64,000 nucleotides of DNA, taken from NCBI RefSeq assembly GCF_001649575.2, contig NC_051449.1:19785625-19849624 (forward strand), in the 5' to 3' direction. Both the position numbers and the translations under genes were made by a program. The notes beneath the pieces are model-generated. The model had not been told where the DNA came from. It was given only the letters and a program-made list of their open reading frames with translations, and searched no databases. The stretch comes from Kryptolebias marmoratus. Its lineage: Eukaryota > Chordata > Actinopteri > Cyprinodontiformes > Rivulidae. Positions 48,501 to 59,097 of the stretch are shown piece after piece (positions within the stretch are counted from its first letter, which is position 1; each line of letters begins with the position of its first letter).

Positions 48501-51206
48501 AACTGGGTCCTCTCAATGTGGAGGAGCAGCAGCTCTACTCCAATTCCCTCCCGGATAACTAAACTTTGCACCCCGTCTTTAAGGCAGAGCCCAGCTACTC
48601 TGTGCAGAAAACTCATTTTGACCTCCTGTATCTGCAGTCTCATTCTTTTGGTCACTACCCAAAGTGCATGACCACAGGTGATGGTAGGAACATGGACCGA
48701 CCAGTAAACAGAGAGTTTTGTCTTGGAGCTGAGCTCCCTCTTCACCACAACAGACCAGTACAGAGTACGCAATACTGCGGAAGTAGTATGTAATTGGTAA
48801 TTTCAGGACTCCATTAAATTAATATATGTTGAGAAAAACTAAGTTTTAGTATTCACTCCTTTCAGAGGAATCTCACCTTACCACTTAGTTTCTGTCATCG
48901 GATCTTTTAGCATAGTGTTTTTTTTTAGCATAGTGTTTTTGAGATATTATACTAAAACTTAAAATGCATAAATCTGCACCAGAGTAACAATGTTGCCCTT
49001 CTTTATCAAAATACCACAAAGCTTTAGGGGCTTCCCTTCTTCTACAGTTCTGAGTTAATACAGCATTAAGTCACGAAAAATTATGAATTCTTCAGCCTCC
49101 TTTTCCCCACACAGGATTAGAGAGTGTCTTGGGTTTTTCTGTCTGCCTGCGACCACAGATAGAAATGCTTCTCATCATCAGGCATTTGGTTCGACTACAG
49201 CTAAGACCAGCTGAAAACCACAAACCCAAACAAAAGATTGAGTTCCCGCTCTTCTAGAAAGCTGACTGATGATACAGTAAATTCAAAGGGCCTATCACTC
49301 CAAATTAAATACACCACATGATAGATGTTAAGGTCTGCAGCAGCTGACAGCCATTTTTGTGAAAATAACCCTGAAGGTTGTTTTTTTTTGTTGCTGTGAG
49401 GACAAACTACAACTCAACAGAATGCTGCTTTTCTGTACGGACACTTTTTCTAATTGGCATCTTTTTTTGTAGCTTTTCTGTTGAGGAAGGGGAGGATTCC
49501 CAGTGGAAGAGATCAAAAGGCTTGAAAGTTTCTGCCAAGGGAACAGTTTTCTTGAACCTTTTTTCTGCACCAACAACTTTAAAATTGCAGCCTCGCTTTG
49601 CAGACATGTTTTGCTTTTAAAATGTGGTTTGTGCCTGTATGTAGGCTAGAGAAAATGTGAAATATGTCTAAAAATGTGCCACTTTAACCCCCTGCACATG
49701 AAGAAATGTTTCAGGAAAATACACAGCACAGGACACGTATTAAAGGCTTTTTGTACCACAGTAACAATTACGCATTTCTTTATTTAGCTGTGTTTAATGA
49801 CAGCAGAGGCAGTTTATCACTGCACGTTGCTGAAGAGGTTTTTAAAATCCATTGTTCCTTTGCCATCTTTTCCATCAGTTACTTCACCTTTACAGTTTAA
49901 TGTTCACCAAAACCAAGCAAATTTTGTTTTTAAAGAAAGAATCAAAGCCCTAGTTTAGATCTTTTGAAATTGGGTTCGGTGAAAAGGTAATAAACCTTAT
50001 CTTACCTGCTGCAGATAGCTCTTTTAACTCTGTCTATATTGATGAACTAATGTCTAGTCCAAGCAGGGCCAAATCAAAGTTGATTGCTGTCATTTTAAAG
50101 CAACTCCAGTCTCAATTTCTTTCAGTGGCATGTGAATATTATTGTTTACATCTCCATCAATTTCTCTGGAGAGCTGGACTCCATCAGGGCGGCCCATTGT
50201 TACCGATTCTTTTCATGACTTTTATGGACAGAATTTCTCAGTGCAGCCAGGGGGGCGGAGAGGGTCCGGTTTGGTGGCCTCAAGATTCTGTTTCTGCTGT
50301 TTGTAGATGATGGGGTCCTGTTGGTGTCATCATACCATGATCTTCAGCTCTCACTACAGCGATTCGCAGCCAAGTCTGAAGCAACTGGGATGAGGACCAG
50401 CACCTTCAAACAGAATCTGAAGCCATGGTCTTTAGTCTGAAAAGGGTGGACTGCTGTCTCCGCATTAGGAGTGAGGTGTTGATTCAATTGGAGGAGTTTA
50501 AGTACCTCGAGGTCTTGTTTATGAAAGAGAAAATAATGGAGCTTAAGATTGGCAGATAGATCTGTGCGACTTCCTCAGTATTGGGTACTCTGATGGCCTG
50601 TTGTGATGAAGAGGGATCTGAGCTGCAAGGCAAAATAGGGGGCGGGGTGGACTCGTAGTAGAGCTGCTGCCCCTCTACATCGAAAGGAGCCAGCTGAGGT
50701 GGTTTAGGCATTTGGTAAGGATGCCCCCTGGACACCTCCCTACGAAGGTGTTTTAGGCATGTCCAACTGGAAGGAGACCCCAGGGAAGAGAGACTATGTC
50801 TCTCGGCTGGCCTGGGAATGCCTTGGAATCCTCCAGGAAGAGGTGGAAGAGGTGGCTGTGGAGAGGGATGTCTGGGGTTCCCTGTTCAAGCAGCTGCTCC
50901 CATGATCCGACTCAAGAACAAGTGGTAAATAATAGATGGATGGATGGATGGATGGATGGATGGATGGATGGATGGATGGATGGATGGATGGATGGATGGA
51001 ATTGCCCCAGCTAGCTATTGGTGTTTCTGTTTGTGTCACATTTTGTGCTTGGTTTGCTAATTTGTCCAGTGTTTGTTCTTTTTTTTTCAATTTCTTTTGA
51101 ATTTACAAGAATATTTCTGTATATTTTATTTCTGCTTGTGTTTTCTGTTAACAGTAACCAGTGTTTAGTACCTGTTTAACCTGGCATTTTTAGTTTTGGA
51201 ACTACA

Positions 51207-51282
<76 letters not shown>

Positions 51283-53917
51283 CGTTTTTGGGTCCTCAAC
51301 AACTGTCAACCCCAAATCATTGCAAAATATGGTTGCTAATAACCATAGAAAGCATAAAGATTGATGTAAATAACCATGTAGTGAGACACTAATTTAGCTT
51401 TAAAGGGCTATAAAATAGCATTGGCACAAACTGCTGTGAAATTGTAAAAAACATTAAAATCTATTTTGGTCTTATCTTATCAGTCAGGCCAGATTTAAAC
51501 TATATTTCTTCAAACTAAAGTTGTTCAAAGAGCTGTCTAAACAGGCAGGATATTGTTTATAACGTTTCTACACAACTCCATTTCAAAGCTTCAAGCTATA
51601 CTTTTGATTTTTAAAATTTTACTTACTAGTACTGCCAATTTGCACCATAAAGGTTCTGGGTTTGAGGTCCCTGATCTTTTAGGGTCTTTTTAAGTGGTGT
51701 TTTGGTTGTTTCCTGTGTTGGAAAATGGTTCTGTGGGTCCTAACGTTTAAAAGACACATGCTAATTATACATTGAGTATGAGGCTGTATCATCTCAGGGC
51801 ACTGTACAAAAACATTCACATACATTATAAAGAGCCAATTAGTAAAAGTTTTCTATCTAAGGAAGCCAGCAGATTGTGTTGAATCCTCACTGTCACAACC
51901 TCCCATCCTGAGCAGCAAAGAGGTGACATTGGAAAAAAACAACTCACTTTTAACGGGAAGAAACCTCTGGCAGAACCAGAACCAGAATCTGGATGGGCAG
52001 CCATCTGCATCAATCGGTTGAATATAGTCTAAGAAGTTTTACCACCTGTACTTGGTAATTTACTTGTTTTTATGTACTCTAAACAGCAAAATTACTTTGA
52101 ATCTAATGGGTAAAAACTAAGATTAGATGGTTTTTGGACAGACTGACAGAATAGAAGGATAATGGATATTTACATCTTTAATATTCTCACATTGCAACAT
52201 TAAATCTTTGCTCTGATGCCGAGAGAAGCTGTTCTGTGACTCGAGAATCAGAAAATATGCTTGAAGCTAAAAAATACAAGGAGTGTGAGCTCAGACACTC
52301 AAAGCGTGCTCTGATCCTCTCTGTTGTTCTCGGTACAATGTGCTGCTAGACTTTAGCAGCAGCACATTTCCCTTCCTCTCAGACGCACGCGTGTAATCTC
52401 CCTCTCAACATGCTCTGTATGGGTCCACATCTTCCAAAATGAGATTTGACTTTTTCTCCATCTCTGTTCTTGCAGAGTTCACTAACGTGTGTGTGCATGC
52501 GTGCATGTGCCTGACAGCCAGGAAGGAAACCCTTGTGGCCTCGCACACCCCCTCACCTCCCCAAAGGGACTGGCATCAAAGAAAACGGCTTTCCCTCTTT
52601 TCTTCCGCCATACACACTCTGCTCTATTTGCAGACGCTCTCCTTATATAACAGCTGACAGAGTGCTAATGTAGCCAGAAAGGCGAGACAGAGGAGAATCT
52701 GTTGGTTCCTTTCCCAAGGCTTTATTTCTCTCTCCACCTCACGCTTGCTGCTTTTCCTAAACCAAGGAGACAAGCAAGCCCCGTTGCCGGAACCAGGTGA
52801 GACCCAGATGAGAAATAACAAGGCTTCAGGGACAGAGCTTGCAGCCGAAAAACAGCCAAACAGATCCAGAATGCTTTGCTGCCCCTCACTTCGAGCACTG
52901 GAAGTATGGTTAATTAAAGGCCTAGCAATCCTTGAAAAATACATATCGCCCGCCGCCTTTCAAGCCAGAGTTTTAAACTGAGATCTTCTAATGAAAACGG
53001 ATGGAGTTCTCACGTGAGAGCTTGTAAGATGTGTTAGCTCTCAGTGTGTGTGTTGAGGATGAGTCTCAGCTACTACCACACTAAATCTTAGCTCAATATC
53101 TATTAAACTGGCTGAGTGAAAGCCATTTATGTGCTTGCTAAGGTTATTTAGCTGTAGCAGCCACCTTTAATTGAGTTGACTCCTAAGGTTAATAAGTTAT
53201 AGACTTACATTCAATGATTATTTTCTGAGTTTCATTAAAACCTGTCTACTGGTTCATGGGATATTTCGCTAACAAACAAACACGGTTAGCTTTAACAGTT
53301 AATGCTACAGTTTGAAGCAAGGGTTTAGCAGAATGTGTAGAGCTTGGAGTATGTTTTATGAATGATTCTGAGCTATTTCCACTCCAAATGTTAGCATAAT
53401 ATCTGTAAAATTGACTGAATTATGGCTATTTTTGTGTTTTTTAAGGTCAGCTGACTGTGGTGGCCATCTTAAATTGGTTTGGCTCTCAAAGTTATTTAGA
53501 TATAGATGTGCATTCTGTGATTACTTTCTGAGAGTTTCATTAGAATTGGTTCAGTGATTCATAAAATATTTTGATAACACAGACACACACGGGCTAAAAC
53601 CTTACTGTCAGTTTTTGGTTTTCGCCTTGGGTTTGTTATGCATGTGTGGCTGCTGGGCTGCTAAATGACGTAAAAGACTGTTTCAGAGAGGTTGTGTTAT
53701 TGTCTTGGAAAAGGATTGTGAGTGTGTAGGGGCAAAGAGTGCGCGTTTTGATGTCTTTGCCTACTCCTTTCCTGGCAGCTGCCACTGGAAGAGGCCAAAA
53801 TCCAAATTAAGATGAACAAAAGGCGATGAGTGGCAGGAAAATAGGACATCTCCAATTGAACTCATGGTAGACGCAGCCTAAGCTTTACAGAGACTGTGGA
53901 GAACAACACTGTGAGTG

Positions 53918-54007
<90 letters not shown>

Positions 54008-54099
54008 CAGTGGATGCTGTTTAGCAAGCGTGGTAATTGTATTATATCTATGGTGTTAGAATCCTGACTTGCTTCTTGCTCAGTAAGATCCACTATAAN

Positions 54100-54141
<42 letters not shown>

Positions 54142-57100
54142 AAGAGAGGAAGAAGCAGTGGATGCTGTTTAGCAAGCGTGGTAATTGTATTATATCTATG
54201 GTGTTAGAATCCTGACTTGCTTCTTGCTCAGTAAGATCCACTATAAATGCATAGTGGCACATCCAAACCAATGCAAGAGCGTCATAACTCAAAGAAAAAA
54301 AAAAGTACCAGACGCATCTTTCAAGTTGGCAGCTAGATAACAAAGGAGGGATCAATATTTGATGGTAAAACCATGATTCATTAATCACACCTGCAGCTCT
54401 GTGTCCCAACAGCTGAATGAAATATGGATTGATTCGTCATTTCAAGATGAGAAACAGTCTTGTTGTCCTCCCAACACCGCAGAATGCAAAGTTGGATAAA
54501 TGAGCCGAGTTGCGAGAAGAGAAATCAAAGACTCCTTCCTCTCCGAGGATCTGTTTTCGCCCTCTTTGTTATCTGATAGACAGACTGGTCACGCTCCACT
54601 GCTGTCACCTGCACCTCATCCCACTGAAAGATGAGAAAGAAACACTTGTCCAACCTGCACAGGGTGAAGCTGTGCAGAGGTAGGTGTGTGTTCGTATCAA
54701 GGTCTTCTTCTGGTCTCATGTCTTTAATTAGGCTAAATGCAACCCGCAGATGAGCAACTCAGGAAATATTACACTGTCATTATTTATTTAACAGAAACTA
54801 AGACAAAATGCAGCATCAGGTCTTAGTCCACCCCATCATTCAACAGCTCCCAGAACCACGGCTTAGGAGCAATAACTCTCAGTAATCTCTTCTGTCTGAC
54901 CTTATCAGGCTGTCACATCGCTGTGGAGAAATTAAGGCCCACTTTTCTTTACAACTTTCCTTCAGTTCATTGAGGTTTGTGGGCATTTCTGCACAGTTCT
55001 CCTAAGGCGCCATCGCAGAGTTTCACTCAGGTTGGGGTCTGGAAATTTGACCGTCCCATTGCAGCACAAAGATTCTTTACCTTTTAGCCATACTGTTGGA
55101 AATGTTAGGGATCGTTGTTCTGTTTCATGACACAGTTTTAGCCAAGTTTTAGTTGATAATCTCACATTTGACTCTAGAATCTTTTGGTGTACAAAGGAGT
55201 TCATGGTTGACTCAGTGACTGCAAGTTACTCAGGTCCTGTGGCTGCAAAACAAGCCCAAATCATCAGCCCTCCACCACCGTGCTTCACAGTTAGCATTTG
55301 GGCTGATATGCTGAATTTGGTTATGTCCAAAGATCTGCACTTTAGGTTCTGTTCGGACCTGATGACAACCCTGCTACACTCTTCATAATTTCTTAAAATG
55401 TGGTTGGATTGTGGCAAATTTGGGCAACTTCCTTCATGAAGACAGTTGTGATGCTGCTAAACTCTAAAAGCACTTTAACTGCGGGATAGTCTGGGGAGAC
55501 TCTGTTGGATTGGGTGTGGAAAGCCAAAACATTTCCACCTTCATTAGGTTTGGTTCATTTAAACACTCCAATGTTGAAAGTGGACAAAACCAACCGCACC
55601 AGGGTTCACTTGCAAGCAAACCAAGATCTACATTTTCAGGCGGACCAGAGTTAGCTTGTTTGGTCCGCACCAGAGCTCAGAAGAGCTTTCACATCTGAGG
55701 CAATGTACTCTGATCTGCTTAAAATGGACCAAACAGCTCTGATGTGAAAGCACTCTTACTAATCCACAAAGTTTTTTCCCGCTATTTCTTTGTACCCACA
55801 TGCTCTGAACTCCCACTACGTCAGGATGCAGCTAGAAGATCACGCCACACTAGCACAACGCTACCAACTCAGTTCTGAGCAAGGTTTTATTTTCCATGAC
55901 TTTGTCACGACCTTGGTCGTAGCCCAGGCATGAAACCAACGGGGCCAGTCCCACTTCAAAATCTTTGTGCTCCACCCTGAACCCTGATTTGCTGCCACTA
56001 GAATGACATGCCGTTGCAACTTCACTAAGGGAGTTTTGTGCACACTCAGAACCATCGTGGACCTGTCTTGCACACTGAGGTGTGCCCTGCATTCTTCATT
56101 CACACCTGAAAACTTTGCCAAAGATCCTGCAAAAATTCTGTTCCAGGTGTGATGTGATGCGACACAAATCCAGCAGTAAGACTTAATGTATGCATGGAGT
56201 CTGTATTTCAGTGGGAGGACTAACAGAGACATTTTACTGACCTTTGTCCAAGTTTAGCTTTTACCTTGTATTACTTTTTATGCTCAGGTAAACAGAAAAA
56301 AGTGAAACTCCCATTCTGTTAAAAAATATAACTTATTTAAAAATAGTCAAGCATAAGTAAACTTCTCCATTTTAAATACATAAGTGGTCTTTTTAACTTA
56401 TACTTTTGTATAAGTGTTTAATCAATGTATTTGACAGTTTTAGTCACATAGTCACATTTAGAGCCGATAATATGAGCTCTTATACATCCTTTCTGGCTTC
56501 CTGCAAAATCCGGTGTGCAGCTGAGGTCATGTTTGCGTTAACTCTGACTAACGAGACAACAAACCTTCCTCAACGTTTCTACTTTTAAAGGTAGATGATC
56601 TTGGAAATCAAAAACTGGAGAAAAAAAATGCAAAAATTGTCAAATAACACTTTGCGTTTTCTTTGTTGGAGCTCCTCATATTTATCTTGCATCCCTGAAC
56701 TGTGCAGAAAGTAATCCAACCTGTCTCCATGTTCACAGCAGTAATATATATAAAGTAATATACATAAATGGCAACGTATGAGTAGAGTGTTAATGAAGCC
56801 TAACAGCTTTGTTTTAAGTTTGAAGCATAAGTGTTATAAAGCAAAAAGCCACATTTAAAAAGTCTAATTATCTCATTTGTCTTTGTTTGACTTGACCGAG
56901 GCTATTTACTGCCAACAGCCTCCAGTAAAAGGCCAGGGTTTTTATATAAGCACTTATTCTAATTAGCAGACAACTGGAGCATAGCTGGACTCTCTCTGGA
57001 AAATAACATAAAAGCTCATCACGTGGCATCAGAGTGACTGAATGAAGTGAGAGCACCTTGGAACTTGAAGCTCTCCAGGTGGACCCAAAGACTGAGGTCC

Positions 57101-57726
57101 TCGTTGTCGCACCGGCAGCTCCAGGGGTTCCCGCTGAGCCCCACGGAGCGCAGGGCGGGCAGAGCCAGCAGGGAGCTGATGTTCAGCACCGTCAGGTTGT
57201 TCCGGCTCACGTCCACCACCTGAAGGGCTTTGTTCTCCGCGAAGGCGTCCGGGTGGATCTCGGAGAGCCCCGGGTTGTCCGTCATCCTCAGCATCACCAG
57301 GCTCGCCAGGGGCCCGAAGGTCCGGTCCTCCACCCGGCGCAGGGTGTTGAAGGACAGGTCCAGGTAGGCCAGCTTGCGCAGGTTCCCAAAGGTGGACTGC
57401 GAGACCTCCGTCAGGGAGTTGTTGCTGCAGTCCAGGTACACCAGGTCGGACAGGTAGTTGAGCGCGAGGGGCGGCAGCTCCGCGATGCGGTTGTTGGAGA
57501 TGATGAGCTGCCGCGTGGCCAGCGGCAGGTCCGCCGGGAAGGTTGTCAGGTGCTGGCCGGCGCACTGGACCACCAGCTGCTCGTCGCACACGCACCTGTC
57601 CGGGCAGCCGGCGGAGACCACCGGGGACGAGACGACCGCCGCGCCGAGGAGGAGGACGTGGAGGAGGAGGAGGAGGATCAACGGGAGCCGCAAGGGTCGC
57701 GCGCTTGGCTGCGGGGCAAGACGCAT
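45579..57726 (-). CDS. lrrc52: LRRC52-type leucine-rich repeat auxiliary subunit of BK/Slo potassium channels (two exons)
   Basis: Coding exons 57057-57726 and 45579-45907 (minus) join in frame at D224, giving 332 aa; human LRRC52 is about 313. Order: signal peptide (Leu-rich core 14-28, likely cut near A39), LRRNT cap (C41, C45, C47, C55), leucine-rich repeats with [18 protein letters not shown] cap (C204, C206 from exon 1; C230, C252 from exon 2), one membrane span (about 260-289, with [18 protein letters not shown]), and a Lys then acidic tail. The split LRRCT cysteines independently support the exon junction. LRRC26/38/52/55 proteins bind Slo1-type channels and shift their voltage dependence; the transmembrane and LRR text favours LRRC52. 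N-glycosylation sequons occur at NNS, NLT and NIS. Exon 1 is GC-rich, unlike its surroundings. Donor GTGCTC is a weak match to consensus, and the 11.1-kb intron is full of repeats. Confidence -1.
46040..46500 (+). repeat. Dispersed repeat family B in the lrrc52 intron
   Basis: TTAAAGGTCTAGCATTCCTG at the left, then GAATGACTGCCAGCTACTAC, GAATTGGGTTGAGTCC and ..CAGTGATTATTTTCTG, with CTTCAGCAGCGGGTGATAAA at the right. Nearly complete; shows both family ends. Confidence -1.
46501..48185. other. Intronic sequence without recognisable genes
   Basis: 46920-47250 appears unique. 47280-47620 contains a block (GTTATCCAGTGTGAAAGGCG) resembling one near 1830 and is probably a dispersed repeat. The minus-strand 128-codon frame at 47881-48267 has no recognisable motif and starts inside transposon sequence. 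Confidence -1.
48187..48241 (+). repeat. Fragment of a common fish DNA-transposon end
   Basis: CCCCAATTCCAAATAAGTTT, GGACATTGTGGAAAAATG and TAAATAAAAACTGAAT resemble the outer end of a very abundant fish element (AATTCCAAAAAAGTTGGGAC type). Only the end is present, cut off by the LINE tail at 48241. Confidence -1.
48241..48790 (-). pseudogene. LINE 3' end, reverse-transcriptase C-terminal region, minus strand
   Basis: On the minus strand the frames read [33 protein letters not shown] and [19 protein letters not shown], then [11 protein letters not shown] and, after a shift, PREAS..ENVLGKSN-type text and the short (ATGG)n tail at 48241. This is the C-terminal end of a fish LINE of the same type as 50150-51000 but in the opposite orientation. 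5'-truncated and frameshifted. Confidence -1.
49940..50115. repeat. Family A MITE left-arm fragment in the lrrc52 intron
   Basis: TTTAGATCTTTTGAAATTGG, CTTATCTTACCTGCTGCAGA and CTAATGTCTAGTCCAAGC match the family A left arm. The LINE at 50150 follows directly. The matching right arm lies beyond the LINE at 51470-51600, so the LINE probably inserted into this MITE. Confidence -1.
50150..51000 (+). pseudogene. LINE reverse-transcriptase fragment with (GGAT)n tail
   Basis: The plus-strand frames give [18 protein letters not shown], a broken catalytic block ([13 protein letters not shown], read across frames), [29 protein letters not shown] and [14 protein letters not shown], ending in the tetranucleotide tail. 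These are the reverse transcriptase palm and its C-terminal extension. Several frameshifts make it inactive. Clade (L2/CR1/Rex-like) is not resolved. Confidence -1.
50934..51000. repeat. (GGAT)n microsatellite, LINE tail
   Basis: About sixteen tandem GGAT units directly after the LINE body. Confidence -1.
51209..51283. repeat. (TGCC)n microsatellite
   Basis: About eighteen tandem CCTG/TGCC units with no interruptions, 210 bp from the GGAT tract. Confidence -1.
51470..51605. repeat. Family A MITE right arm
   Basis: TCAGTCAGGCCAGATTTAAA, TTCTTCAAACTAAAGTTGTT, CAAAGAGCTGTCTAA and ACTCCATTTCAAAGC match the right arm of family A, the probable partner of 49940-50115. Confidence -1.
51785..52025 (+). 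repeat. SINE-type dispersed repeat in the lrrc52 intron
   Basis: TATCATCTCAGGGCACTGTA, CCTCCCATCCTGAGCAGCAA, TTAACGGGAAGAAACCTCTG, CAGAACCAGAACCAGAATC and AGCCATCTGCATCAATCGG. Same family as 38138-38505. Confidence -1.
52026..52909. other. Intronic sequence without recognisable genes
   Basis: No exon series or repeat recognised. A perfect 11-bp hairpin lies at 52337-52368; it is discussed among rejected items. Confidence -1.
52910..53610 (+). repeat. Dispersed repeat family B, two copies in tandem
   Basis: First copy 52910-53290, from TTAAAGGCCTAGCAATCCTT and CGCCCGCCGCCTTTCAAGCC to a TTCGCTAACAAACAAAC end. The second, 53290-53610, lacks the outer left end. Both in the same orientation. Confidence -1.
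53917..54004. repeat. (TG)n(AG)n microsatellite
   Basis: A short TG tract then roughly 36 AG units. A second AG tract starts right after the N at 54099. Confidence -1.
54003..54246. repeat. 96-bp exact direct duplication around a single N
   Basis: 54003-54098 and 54151-54246 are identical over 96 bp, separated by the N at 54099 and more AG repeats. Identity this complete next to an N suggests an unmerged contig overlap rather than a biological duplication. Confidence -1.
54958..55420 (-). pseudogene. Tc1/mariner-type transposase relic, lrrc52 intron
   Basis: On the minus strand it reads [20 protein letters not shown], followed by stops and a frame of about 80 codons (55204 to 54962) ending in [14 protein letters not shown]. 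The GGG..M.W.CF motif is the conserved block of Tc1-type DDE transposases just before the second catalytic aspartate region. Decayed, with no terminal repeats identified. Confidence -1.
55555..55760. repeat. Short inverted-repeat element in the lrrc52 intron
   Basis: GCTTTCACATCTGA at 55685 and its inverse TGATGTGAAAGC at 55740 enclose a TTTGGTCCGCACCAGAG-type block of a kind I associate with fish DNA transposons. Class unassigned. Confidence -1.
55800..57056. other. Intronic sequence next to lrrc52 exon 1
   Basis: No genes or clear repeats. 56870-57010 directly flanks the exon and looks single-copy; a possible place for regulatory sequence, untested. Confidence -1.
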
Positions 57727-57886
57727 GACACCGTCGAGGGCTTCATCCAGCCCGTCTGGACCGAGACAGCCGCCGTCACATGCCTCATTGATACATGGAG
57801 GTGTGTTTGGCCCAGAAACGATCCCCGCCGAGGTCAGAGCCGAACGGTTCGCCCGTGGCGCGCGCTCTCCCTCTCTCTGCTGCGCG

Positions 57887-57894
57887 TAATATAT
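57887..57894 (-). promoter_or_regulatory. Possible TATA-like element of lrrc52
   Basis: The minus strand reads CATATATTA about 165 bp upstream of the start codon at 57726, in otherwise GC-rich DNA. A weak call; the transcription start is not known. Confidence -1.
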
Positions 57895-58099
57895 GTCTCA
57901 CTTCATCCTGCCAGCTGGTTCCGGAGCCAGCGCGTCGAACCGGGCCGCCTGGTGCCTCCGCGCTGCTTCACATGTCACTGACCTGTCGAGTTCCTTTTGA
58001 TGGCAGCTATTCGCACGTTGTAAAACACCCGACGGCGTCCTGCGGTGGTGCGCGCTCAGATGCTCCATCCTCTCTGCCGGACTGAAACCGAATCCAGCT

Positions 58100-58127
58100 G
58101 GGTGGGGGGTGGGGGGTAGTGAGGGGG
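58100..58127 (+). promoter_or_regulatory. G-quadruplex-type motif upstream of lrrc52
   Basis: Four G runs (3, 6, 6 and 5 G) with loops of 1, 1 and 6 nt, about 375 bp upstream of the lrrc52 start codon, on the strand opposite to the coding strand. It meets the usual sequence rule for quadruplex formation; function is inferred. Confidence -1.
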
Positions 58128-58339
58128 TGATTTCACGCTTTGGCGCGAGCTGGAGCTCGACTGGAAGGGTCTGGGAGTGGAGAGAATGTACCCTATAAAC
58201 ACACACGGAGGCCAGCAGAGTATAATCCATGCGCATTTAACATTTACTGGGATAAAGGTCAGCCGCGAGATGCTTCAGCTGAGGCTCTGCTGGCCTCAGG
58301 TGTAGCTTAGTGGGTGCATAATCCAGACTAATGTAAGCA

Positions 58340-58980
58340 TCATCCAAAAGAGAACAGTTCTGAAGAAATTCTAAAGGGTGCCAGCGCAGCCACAACCCAA
58401 GAAATAAGCAAACATCAACTTTCGTTCATGAAGCCCAACAGTAATTTTGTAATAATAATGAAGAAATGTCCATGTTTTGATGTCTAAACTGTATAAGAAG
58501 TGTAAAGAGAACCAAGAACAAAACAAATGGGATGGCAACAGCACGTCTGTGTCTCTCAGTCCCTGACAGCACTCTTTGTAAAACAGGCAGACAGAACTCG
58601 ACAGAAAGTAAGCCTCAAACAGTCACTTTGCAAGAACTGTAAGTCCCATTAAAAGAAACCCTGAACTGTAAGTGGCAGGGACATTTGGTTGTCAGACATG
58701 TCCATTTTTAGATCTGCAGTGTTTTACGTAGGAGACGTGACAAGTTAAAGAGATTTCTCTTCCAGTTTTGAAGAGAAATTGTGAGCGCAGATGCAATGGA
58801 AGTCAATGAGAGTTTGGATGGGCGCACTCTGCAGTCTGGGGAGATTTGAGAGAAAACAAACAAAAGTGCTTCATCAGTGAGAGACAAAAAGAGGACAAAA
58901 ATGCTGACGTTTGATGTTGAGTTGAAACCAGATGTGAAGATACACTGTATAAAATGACAAGACTGTTTATTCCTCACTGT
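58340..58980 (+). repeat. Dispersed repeat family C, copy 2
   Basis: Ordered matches to 41515-42065: TAAAGGGTGCCAGCGCAGCC, AACATCAACTTTCGTTCATG, GTCCCTGACAGCACTC, AGTCAATGAGAGTTTGGATG, GGGCGCACTC and GAGAGAAAAC. Carries about 100 bp that copy 1 lacks. Confidence -1.
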
Positions 58981-59097
58981 CTGACATTAAATCAGAGTAG
59001 ACCTTTCCTGTTTTGAGTTAGTAATGAATCCCCAAATTATTTATTGTTCTTAAACAATGACAGAGAAAAACATTTTAGAGAAATTTTGATTTCTTCA

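Noticed and set aside
51209..51283. Regularly repeated short units, considered as a CRISPR-like array
   Set aside because: A pure tetranucleotide microsatellite without spacers, in a vertebrate genome.
52337..52368. Hairpin whose 3' arm contains AGCAGCACATT, reminiscent of the miR-15/16 seed
   Set aside because: The stem is only 11 bp and does not extend in the flanks, too short for a microRNA precursor; the seed similarity is probably chance.
53878..54409. Ser/Leu-rich frames on the minus strand
   Set aside because: Translation of the AG microsatellite and of the duplicated block around the N.
57058..57981. 307-codon plus-strand frame
   Set aside because: It is the antisense shadow of the GC-rich lrrc52 exon 1; its composition (Val, Gln, Glu, Arg) mirrors the LRR codons and it has no domain of its own.
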